Shown here: positions 1 to 5,848 of the stretch, one piece after another
Numbering within the stretch: the first letter of the stretch is position 1
Layout: every line of letters begins with the position of its first letter
Assembly (NCBI GenBank): GCA_003695105.1
Contig: RFIZ01000278.1
Coordinates: forward strand, 1 to 9,553
Direction: 5' to 3'
Length of the DNA stretch: 9,553 bases
Source of the DNA: Fidelibacterota bacterium
GTDB taxonomy: Bacteria > Fidelibacterota > Marinisomatia > Marinisomatales > J089
The notes under the pieces: generated by a model
Databases searched by the model: none
The model's input: the letters and a program-made list of their open reading frames with translations, nothing else
Told to the model about the DNA's origin: nothing
Program-made: the position numbers and the translations under genes

Positions 1-854
1 CGATATTCTTCCCGCTTTTTATTCCCCAGAAAAAACACATCCGGGGGTCCAATCCTGACCATCCGTATGGGTGAATTACGCTCGGCTTTCCACTGCGTCA
101 ATGCGCTCCATAATCCACCGTGCGGTAGATGTTCTTCAATGACAATGAATACTTCGGCAGCCTTTGCTTCCCGGTCAAGACACTCAGTATCCAGCGGTTT
201 TATTGTATGCACCTGGTAGGCTTTCGGAAACAGACCCGACCGGTTCAATTGATCAACAGCTTCGACCACTTCACAGGTAATTTCACCTGAAGTAAAAAGA
301 ACCATCTTTTCGCCGGGCCGTAACAGTCGACATCGTCCCAGTCTCGGTTCGTCTTCAGCGAAATAAGTCGGTTCTCCATATCTGCCCACGGTCATATAGG
401 AGGGAGAATCCAGAGTAATGAGTTGAGGTAATAATGCGGACAATTCTTCTTTGTCTCCGGGCAACACGACCGTCATACCCGGTATGGAACTCATCAAAGC
501 CACATCATCCATCGCGTGATGGGAAACACCACTTGGCCCATACAACAAACCGCGACCAGCTCCCACGATTACAACCGGTAATTTTGGATATCCAATACAA
601 TACCGGATCTGTTCGAAAGGTCGCGCCGTGGCAAAGGAAGCAATCGAATAAGCTATGGGTTTATACCCTTCCACTGCCAACCCGGCAGCTGCCGCCATCA
701 TCTGAGCTTCGGCAACACCAACATTGAGAAACCGCCCGGGGAAGCTGTCCTGAAAGGAATCAAATAACTGATATCCCAAATCTCCAGTGAGGAGCATGAT
801 TCTATCGTCTTCCTGGGCACATTGGTATAAGGTTTCTGCAAATGCTTTTCTCAT
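1..854 (-). CDS. Split transketolase, C-terminal subunit (3' end outside window)
   Basis: This is the pyrimidine-binding plus C-terminal half of a two-subunit thiamine-diphosphate transketolase, a cytosolic enzyme that moves two-carbon ketol units between sugar phosphates. Translation from the ATG at 854 gives 284 codons with no stop before the window edge. The family usually has about 300-310 residues, so roughly the last 20 are missing. Visible signatures are GDLG (24-27), NVGVAEAQ (44-51; Glu49 is the expected cofactor-activating glutamate), a PFEQIR stretch (79-84), a glycine-rich loop and SHHAMDDVALM (111-121). An HTIKPLD stretch and IEEH lie in the C-terminal domain. The start is one base after the stop of the N-terminal subunit and has a strong GGAGGT ribosome site. 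E1-type dehydrogenase beta subunits are related, but pairing with the upstream half points to transketolase. Its position in a sugar-nucleotide cluster suggests a specialised role rather than the housekeeping pentose phosphate enzyme (inference). Confidence 0.9.
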   Translation of the reverse strand, partial: MRKAFAETLYQCAQEDDRIMLLTGDLGYQLFDSFQDSFPGRFLNVGVAEAQMMAAAAGLAVEGYKPIAYSIASFATARPFEQIRYCIGYPKLPVVIVGAGRGLLYGPSGVSHHAMDDVALMSSIPGMTVVLPGDKEELSALLPQLITLDSPSYMTVGRYGEPTYFAEDEPRLGRCRLLRPGEKMVLFTSGEITCEVVEAVDQLNRSGLFPKAYQVHTIKPLDTECLDREAKAAEVFIVIEEHLPHGGLWSALTQWKAERNSPIRMVRIGPPDVFFLGNKKREEY

Positions 855-855
855 A

Positions 856-1710
856 TCACACCTCCACCACAGTGGAAGTAATGGACAGTTCTACTTCAGC
901 GCGGTGTACTTCCTCTTCCGACGGAGTACGGTAGTGCCAGAGGATGTGATCAGTGAGAAAGGACAATCCCTTTCCGGGATTGGTACGGGCTATGATGGCG
1001 GTTGGTCGGCCGATATCCCGGTAAGACTCTTGAAAGGCGTCCCATAATTCCTGAAAAGAATGACCGTCACATTCTCGGACTGACCAGCCGAATGATTGGA
1101 ATTTCGCGGCCAGATTAGCATCGCCCAGCAGATTATCTGTATATCCGATGGATTGACTGCCGTTGTAATCAACGATTGCAACCAGGTTGTCCAGGTGTTG
1201 AGCTCGGGCGAATTGGGCTGCTTCCCAGGTACTGCCTTCATTGCATTCCCCATCACTCAGGAGGACAAATACGCTGGAGGTAGAATCTTTAAGCTTCAGT
1301 GCATATGCCATTCCCGTCCCGACCCCCAGTCCATGTCCCAGACTGCCCGAAGACCAATCGAGTACATTCAACATATGCTTACAGGGATGACTGGGTAAGG
1401 GGGAATTACTTTTCCCGTACTTGGATAGAAGAGAATTGGCAATAATATCAGCATCAGCCAGCACAGCATACAGGGCGGCGGCTGCATGACCTTTACTGAA
1501 AATAAAGCGGTCCCGGAATGAGTCATAATAATGTTGTGGATCATATCGCAGGATTTCATGGAACAACATGATCAAAATGTCCACGCAACTAAGAGCGCCT
1601 TTCACATGGCTTTCCCGGGCATTATGAGCCATTTGAATGCATTGAAGGCGGATTTGACGGCTCTTTTTCTCCAGCGTCCGAATTCTGTCTTTCGTAAGGG
1701 ATGGCTTCAT
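856..1710 (-). CDS. Split transketolase, N-terminal (ThDP-binding) subunit
   Basis: This is the diphosphate-binding half of a two-subunit transketolase. From the ATG at 1710 it has 284 residues, normal for the family. Motifs in order are HNARESHVKGALSCVDIL (29-46), DRFIFSKGHAAA (67-78), PSHP (106-109), SGSLGHGLGVGTGMA (121-135), then the metal/ThDP motif LLSDGECNEGSTWEAA (150-165) followed by VDYNGSQSIG (180-189). The usual GDG reads SDG here; the metal-ligand Asp153 and the later Asn183 are kept. The reading frame is open back to an ATG at 1794, but that start would overlap the kinase gene by 74 bases and add a basic, non-homologous-looking leader. I prefer 1710, ten bases after the kinase stop, although no clear ribosome site precedes it. 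It probably forms a heterotetramer with the next gene product. Its donor and acceptor substrates cannot be read from the sequence. Confidence 0.9.
   Translation of the reverse strand: MKPSLTKDRIRTLEKKSRQIRLQCIQMAHNARESHVKGALSCVDILIMLFHEILRYDPQHYYDSFRDRFIFSKGHAAAALYAVLADADIIANSLLSKYGKSNSPLPSHPCKHMLNVLDWSSGSLGHGLGVGTGMAYALKLKDSTSSVFVLLSDGECNEGSTWEAAQFARAQHLDNLVAIVDYNGSQSIGYTDNLLGDANLAAKFQSFGWSVRECDGHSFQELWDAFQESYRDIGRPTAIIARTNPGKGLSFLTDHILWHYRTPSEEEVHRAEVELSITSTVVEV
860..865 (-). promoter_or_regulatory. Shine-Dalgarno site of the transketolase C-terminal subunit
   Basis: GGAGGT on the minus strand ends five bases before the ATG at 854. It lies in the last codons of the N-terminal subunit gene and fixes the start. 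The upstream TGA at 858-856 is one base from the ATG, so the two subunits are probably translationally coupled, which would favour equal amounts of each. Confidence 0.75.
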
Positions 1711-1720
1711 GAAGCGCTTT

Positions 1721-2857
1721 TTATTTATGCATTCTCTTAGAGGGTTTTTGCTTCGCACCGTTCGTATGACCATTGTGGGCATACGGATCATCATACCCTT
1801 TCAAAAGGCTTAATTCCTGGAACGCCCGGGCCGGTCTGCGATAATGTTCTCCCGGTCGGGGTTTGTAATCCATATTGGGGTCATAAAAAACAATTTGACT
1901 CCCATTGAATTCGAATCGAAACGGTACGTGAATCAATGATTTTAATGTTTGGCGAACCGCTTCCCGGGCTTCCGGGGGCACAAAAAGCAACATAAATCCC
2001 CCACCCCCGGCTCCTGCCAGTTTTCCTCCAAGTGCCCCGGCCGACCGGGCCTTTTCATAAATATCATCCACAACCGAATTACTAATAAGCGAACTGAAAG
2101 AACGCTTTACCTGCCAGGCTTCGTGCATCAATCTGCCGAAATCCTGTAGATCTTGTCCGCTGCTGAGAATCGATAATCCTTCATGAACCAGATCATTCAT
2201 TATTCTCATCTGGCGTTTGCGATCCTGAATATGTTTCACATAACTGTCAGCGACGTTGGAAGCGGTTCTCATGATTCCGGTGTAGAACAGCATCAGATGA
2301 TCGTTGATTTCATTCATCCTTTCGCTGGGAATAATCAGCGGGTTTACGATGATTTCTCCGTTTTGTAAGAATTGGATATGATTAAATCCACCAAACGCCG
2401 CCGCTACCTGATCCTGTGAACCTACCGTGTCCCGTACCATGCTCTGCTCAATCCGGATCGCTTCCCGTGCCAATTGCATTTTATTAGGCATGATCCCTTT
2501 CAGAGCGTAGAGGGCATTCAACAGACCCACTGTAAAGGATGAACTGGATCCCATACCGGACCGCGCCGGTAGATCACCGTCATGATTGATTTCTACTCCC
2601 TCATGGATATGTAAAAATTTCAATGATTCACGAGCCGTGGGATGCTGAATATCATCCAGGGTAATACAATTTTCGATGCGGGAATACCGTATGGCATATT
2701 TATGTTCAAAAAAGGGTGGCAGTTTTCGACACATGATGTAACAAAATTTATCAATCGTCGTTGATAGAACGGCTCCGCCATGCTGCAAATACCAATCCGG
2801 ATAATCGGTCCCGCCACCTAAAAAGGATATGCGATAGGGGGTACGGCTAATAATCAT
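1721..2857 (-). CDS. hddA: GHMP kinase, D-glycero-D-manno-heptose 7-phosphate kinase-like
   Basis: A GHMP-superfamily small-molecule kinase of the HddA type. In the GDP-heptose pathway HddA phosphorylates the anomeric position of D-glycero-D-manno-heptose 7-phosphate to give the 1,7-bisphosphate. Visible are the N-terminal RTPYRISFLGGGTDYP (5-20), the ATP-binding loop DLPARSGMGSSSSF (95-108), and the C-terminal motif GALGGKLAGAGGGGF (274-288). The ATG at 2857 overlaps the stop of the nucleotidyltransferase gene as ATGA and has an AAGGGG ribosome site at 2869-2864. The family fold should end near residue 325; the remaining about 50 residues are a hydrophilic tail ending in a basic QKPSKRMHK, which is unusual. 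GHMP kinases of this type act on several sugars. The heptose assignment rests on family resemblance and the adjacent HddC-like gene, so the superfamily is sure and the substrate is only probable. Confidence 0.85.
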   Translation of the reverse strand: MIISRTPYRISFLGGGTDYPDWYLQHGGAVLSTTIDKFCYIMCRKLPPFFEHKYAIRYSRIENCITLDDIQHPTARESLKFLHIHEGVEINHDGDLPARSGMGSSSSFTVGLLNALYALKGIMPNKMQLAREAIRIEQSMVRDTVGSQDQVAAAFGGFNHIQFLQNGEIIVNPLIIPSERMNEINDHLMLFYTGIMRTASNVADSYVKHIQDRKRQMRIMNDLVHEGLSILSSGQDLQDFGRLMHEAWQVKRSFSSLISNSVVDDIYEKARSAGALGGKLAGAGGGGFMLLFVPPEAREAVRQTLKSLIHVPFRFEFNGSQIVFYDPNMDYKPRPGEHYRRPARAFQELSLLKGYDDPYAHNGHTNGAKQKPSKRMHK

Positions 2858-3600
2858 ACACAGCCCCTTAGTATTGGTGATGAAAAATATTGTTCACATG
2901 AACGATAAGACTCCGGTGTACCGATATCGATGAAAGGGTTGCGACTCCGGAAAGCGTAGAACTTCCTTGTCGTCCAACCCGGTAGAAAATCGAATTCCAT
3001 CGAATAAGGTTTCCCGGCTATGTATCCGGCGAACCAATTTCTAGGAATCAGATAGATTCCCGCGTTCACCCAGCCAGCCGCCTGACTGGATTTTTCCATA
3101 AATCCGGTGATTCGTTGATCCGGATTGAAAATAATCTGACCACAGGATGATCCGTTTTCGCGGTAGGAAGCGATCAGACCGCCCTCAGCTTTTTTTCGTT
3201 TCAGATAACTCGTAAAGGCATTCAGATCATAAGGTATAAACGAATCTCCATTATGAATCAGGAAGTAGGAGGTGGCGATCATCGGAAGGGCTGAAAGGAT
3301 TGCGCCACCGGTTCCCAAAGGGACGGTTTCCCGGGAATATATGATGTCCAAGGATTGATAAGTACTGCCAAAGGTATCTATAATTTGATCTGACCGGTAT
3401 CCAACACATAGGACCACCCGCTGAAAACCAAAGGCCAGTAATTGGTCCAACAAAACGGATAAAAAGGGACGGCCGTTTACCTGCGCCAGCGCTTTGGGAC
3501 GGTCCGAAACCACTGATCGTAACCGGGTTCCCTTTCCCCCCGCCAGAATCACAGGTGTGATCTCATGAAACCTGTTGAGATTTTGCTGCCTGTCAGTCAT
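2854..3600 (-). CDS. hddC: Sugar-1-phosphate nucleotidyltransferase, heptose guanylyltransferase-like
   Basis: A nucleotidyltransferase of the mannose-1-phosphate guanylyltransferase/HddC group that would join a sugar 1-phosphate to an NTP to give a nucleotide sugar. The 248-residue length fits a single catalytic domain without the left-handed beta-helix of bifunctional enzymes. Visible are the nucleotide loop LAGGKGTRL (19-27) with PK at 35-36, ETVPLGTGGA (91-100), NGDS with metal-ligand Asp119, and FIDIGTPE (223-230) with the second metal Asp225. The ATG at 3600 overlaps the epimerase stop as ATGA, and the stop overlaps the kinase start the same way, so the three genes look translationally coupled. 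Next to an HddA-like kinase the most likely product is GDP-D-glycero-D-manno-heptose. The base (GTP or another) cannot be decided from the sequence by eye. Confidence 0.85.
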   Translation of the reverse strand: MTDRQQNLNRFHEITPVILAGGKGTRLRSVVSDRPKALAQVNGRPFLSVLLDQLLAFGFQRVVLCVGYRSDQIIDTFGSTYQSLDIIYSRETVPLGTGGAILSALPMIATSYFLIHNGDSFIPYDLNAFTSYLKRKKAEGGLIASYRENGSSCGQIIFNPDQRITGFMEKSSQAAGWVNAGIYLIPRNWFAGYIAGKPYSMEFDFLPGWTTRKFYAFRSRNPFIDIGTPESYRSCEQYFSSPILRGCV

Positions 3601-4532
3601 ACATTTTTGTATGGATGACGTCCCATCATCCGGTATCCTTTGATGAGTTCCACAATACCCGCTTCCAATGAGCGTTTGGCTTCAAATCCGGCTTCACGTA
3701 ACCGCGCGTTCGAAACGATGTAATTCCGTTTGTCAGGGTCATGTCCTATATCTGAACAATGAATATGAAAACCGGGAACAAACTTTTTAATCGCAAGGGC
3801 CAGCTCTTCTTTGGAGAGGTTGGCATCATCCAATCCGACATTATAGGGCCGGTTCATCATATCCTCCCGATGTTCGATACAGAATAAGAAACAATCTGCC
3901 ACATCCCGGATATGGATATAATTGCGCTTAAAATCCTTTTCAAACAGGATGATATATCCGTCTGTAACGGCCGTGTAAACGAAATGATTCACCAGCAAAT
4001 CCAAACGCATCCGTGGAGACATCCCAAAAACAGTAGCCAGACGCAAAGTGATGGTATGGGGGCTGTCCAGTAACAGTTTTTCCGCATCTACTTTTGTCCG
4101 GCCATAGAGGGAGATAGGTTCCAAGGGTGTTTCTTCCGTGCAATATACGTCTCCGGATTGGGTACCATAACCGCTATTCGTAGTCGGAAAAACGACTAAC
4201 TGTTCTTTCGACCGAATTGTATTCAACAATTGAATCGCCTCGTAATTCGTCGTCCTGGCCATCTCCGGATCGCGATCACATGCCGGTGCCCCTACAATCG
4301 CGGCCAGCGGGATCAGGATGTCTGCTTGCGCTACGACAGGCATAAGCACAGTTTCATCCCGGGCATCTCCATAGACAAAATCAAAATCAGGCGATTCGCA
4401 TAGATGCTGAAGGTGGGCGTCACCATATATCAACTTGTCCAATACCGTGACGTGATACCCTCTTTGTAGCAAGCGTTCAGAGAGTATCGATCCAATGTAT
4501 CCGGCTCCGCCGGTAATCAATACGTGTTCCAC
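3597..4532 (-). CDS. NAD-dependent epimerase/dehydratase-family enzyme (extended SDR)
   Basis: An extended short-chain dehydrogenase/reductase acting on nucleotide sugars, 311 residues. Visible are the Rossmann motif TGGAGYIG (7-14); an acidic Asp32 at the end of the second strand, which favours NAD over NADP; a PLAA strand (75-78); PTTNSGYG (116-123); and the catalytic YGRTK (143-147, Tyr143 and Lys147). RNYIHIRDVADCF in the C-terminal half is typical of the sugar-binding part of this family. The Asp-Glu pair that 4,6-dehydratases carry after the catalytic Thr is replaced by Asn-Ser, so epimerase, reductase or another oxidoreductase chemistry is more likely than 4,6-dehydration (inference). 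The start is GTG at 4532, 22 bases after the TPR stop, with a GGGAT sequence about eight bases upstream. It opens the sugar block and could modify the GDP-sugar made by the next two enzymes. Confidence 0.85.
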   Translation of the reverse strand: MEHVLITGGAGYIGSILSERLLQRGYHVTVLDKLIYGDAHLQHLCESPDFDFVYGDARDETVLMPVVAQADILIPLAAIVGAPACDRDPEMARTTNYEAIQLLNTIRSKEQLVVFPTTNSGYGTQSGDVYCTEETPLEPISLYGRTKVDAEKLLLDSPHTITLRLATVFGMSPRMRLDLLVNHFVYTAVTDGYIILFEKDFKRNYIHIRDVADCFLFCIEHREDMMNRPYNVGLDDANLSKEELALAIKKFVPGFHIHCSDIGHDPDKRNYIVSNARLREAGFEAKRSLEAGIVELIKGYRMMGRHPYKNV

Positions 4533-4554
4533 CGCTGATCCCGATGGTCGTTAT

Positions 4555-5109
4555 TCAGTCCAGCCGTTCTTCCGCTGTCCGAACCATTTCCAGAGCCGTT
4601 TCATTCTCCGGGTCGAGGTCGATGACCTGGTTCAAATACAGCAGCCCTTCTTTCGTCATATCCGCCTCCAGACACAGTTCTGCCATGGTGAGCAGCGTGG
4701 GAATATCCTCCGGATGTTTTTTCAGGATGGTATCCAGGACCTGGACACCGTTGGAATAATCCCCTTTGGCCACCAAAACTTCGCCATAATTCCGCTGGGC
4801 TTCGATGAATTCAGGATCACTCTCAATCGCCGCCACGAACAGTTTTTCCGCACCTTCCAGATCGCCGTTCCGGGCGGCCACCATTCCGCTTAGATTGAAT
4901 GCGCGGGCGTGCCCCGGAACTTTTTTCAGCAGGTCATTCAGGTATTGCAGGCAGCCGACCAGATCCCCTTCCTGATATGCACACAGGGCCAGACCAAACA
5001 AGCCCTGATCTTCCTGATCTTCCTTCACGGCTTTTTCGTACAGTTCCCGGGCCATGATGAAATTCTCATGGCTCAAAAAGGTATCCCCTAATTCCAGATT
5101 TGATTTCAT
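4555..5109 (-). CDS. TPR-repeat protein between csrA and the sugar genes
   Basis: A 184-residue protein made almost entirely of tetratricopeptide repeats, the helical hairpins that bind other proteins. Five repeats of about 34 residues can be laid out at roughly 2-34, 35-67, 69-102, 103-136 and 137-170. The Gly-Asp/Asn turn recurs (GDL 48-50, GDL 82-84, GDY 116-118), and the A-x-x-x-Y/F/L-x-x-A pattern and Asp-Pro ends (98-99, 166-167) are present. There is no signal peptide or membrane segment, so it should be cytoplasmic. No enzymatic domain is visible. It starts ten bases after the csrA stop with a GAGGG ribosome site and has the higher GC of the flagellar side. TPR proteins near flagellar glycosylation genes can serve as scaffolds or belong to glycosyltransferases, but this one has no transferase domain. 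Its partner is unknown. Confidence 0.85.
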   Translation of the reverse strand: MKSNLELGDTFLSHENFIMARELYEKAVKEDQEDQGLFGLALCAYQEGDLVGCLQYLNDLLKKVPGHARAFNLSGMVAARNGDLEGAEKLFVAAIESDPEFIEAQRNYGEVLVAKGDYSNGVQVLDTILKKHPEDIPTLLTMAELCLEADMTKEGLLYLNQVIDLDPENETALEMVRTAEERLD

Positions 5110-5119
5110 AGTACCCTCA

Positions 5120-5368
5120 TTAAGCTGATTGGTTGTTCAAAGATTCCTGGGAAAATTGTTCCAAGACATCAATCTGCAGCTCCGGTTCCAGCCGGGCTTC
5201 CTGGTTTTGGGTCTGGATCTGCAAATACAATTCTTCCCGGTAGATCGGCACATTGTCGGGTGCCGTGATTCCGATCTTGACTTTGCCTTTACCGGATTTC
5301 ATCGGTTGGATCAGAATATCATTACCGATGCGAATCTTTTCACCTGACTTCCTTGTCAAAATAAGCAT
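5120..5368 (-). CDS. csrA: Carbon storage regulator CsrA
   Basis: CsrA is a small dimeric RNA-binding protein that binds GGA motifs around ribosome sites, usually repressing translation, including that of flagellin in FliW-type bacteria. The sequence opens with the canonical MLILTRKSGEKIRIG, continues with KVKIGITAPDNVPIYREELY, and keeps Arg6 and Arg44, the main RNA-contact residues. It has 82 residues against about 61 in enterics. The additional C-terminal helix/tail (from about residue 52) is usual in species where FliW antagonises CsrA by binding this region (family knowledge). fliW is immediately upstream, 15 bases away, supporting a FliW-CsrA regulatory pair. The ATG at 5368 follows a good AAGGAG site. 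The flagellin gene, its expected target, is not in this window. Confidence 0.97.
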   Translation of the reverse strand: MLILTRKSGEKIRIGNDILIQPMKSGKGKVKIGITAPDNVPIYREELYLQIQTQNQEARLEPELQIDVLEQFSQESLNNQSA

Positions 5369-5373
5369 GGGGA

Positions 5374-5379
5374 CTCCTT
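5374..5379 (-). promoter_or_regulatory. Shine-Dalgarno site of csrA
   Basis: AAGGAG on the minus strand ends five bases before the csrA ATG at 5368 and lies in the 15-base gap after the fliW stop. It contains one GGA, the CsrA core motif, but I see no stem-loop or second site that would support autoregulation. Confidence 0.7.
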
Positions 5380-5383
5380 CCGC

Positions 5384-5848
5384 TTACGCCGGGACCAGGG
5401 GGTAATCCACAGCCAGGTCCTTGCGATCTAAGATGGCCTGATAGGCGGCTTTGGTTTCGCGATGGATCAGGATTGGCGCCCGCAGGTTTGCCGTGAGTGA
5501 ATTTTTTTCCTGGTTCACCTTCACCACGACATAGGATTCAATGTCCTCACGATGACCGGCGCCCACTTTTTTCAGCTCCGCCGGCGGAATCTCGATACTC
5601 CGGTAAATACCCAGGAGTTCGGTCCGGATGATCAGCAGGTTCACCTGGGGTTCATCCTGGGAAATGAGGAGATGAAAGGGCGGGAAATCCTTCACCACGG
5701 CGATTACGAATTGGTTGAGGTGCTCAAACCCCGGCAGACCGAACCGAAACCGGGCCTGGGAGTGGATCTCCAGGTCGAAATTCCACCCCTGGGGTTGGAA
5801 CGATGGGTCGGGAGTCGGATTCGTCGGGGAAGGCTGAGATAGCGTCAT
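5384..5848 (-). CDS. fliW: Flagellar assembly factor FliW (CsrA antagonist)
   Basis: FliW binds CsrA and, alternatively, flagellin, so that flagellin translation is matched to filament export. The 154-residue product has the FliW signature RFGLPGFEHLNQF (about 36-48), then FPPFHLLIS, and the C-terminal LTANLRAPILIHRETKAAYQ and YPLVP. The first about 22 residues are a Pro/Ser/Thr-rich leader (SQPSPTNPTPDPSFQPQ) not typical of FliW. It must be coding if the gene starts at the visible ATG, because no ATG, GTG or TTG lies in frame between it and the conserved core. The start overlaps the flgL stop as ATGA, tying fliW translation to flgL, and csrA follows directly. Confidence 0.93.
   Translation of the reverse strand: MTLSQPSPTNPTPDPSFQPQGWNFDLEIHSQARFRFGLPGFEHLNQFVIAVVKDFPPFHLLISQDEPQVNLLIIRTELLGIYRSIEIPPAELKKVGAGHREDIESYVVVKVNQEKNSLTANLRAPILIHRETKAAYQAILDRKDLAVDYPLVPA

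Noticed and set aside
1711..1794. Longer start (ATG at 1794) for the transketolase N-subunit
   Set aside because: It would overlap the kinase gene by 74 bases, while the 1710 start gives family-typical length and spacing. Kept as a low-interest finding only.
4533..4554. CsrA-binding site before the epimerase start
   Set aside because: One GGA in the ribosome-site region is expected by chance; there is no hairpin or second GGA to support regulation.
4495..4893. 132-codon plus-strand open frame across the TPR/epimerase join
   Set aside because: Antisense shadow of the TPR gene and the epimerase start; no recognisable motif.
5110..5383. Terminator or promoter around csrA
   Set aside because: Gaps of 10 and 15 bases hold only ribosome sites; no GC-rich hairpin with a T run and no -10/-35 or sigma-28/54 pattern that I trust.
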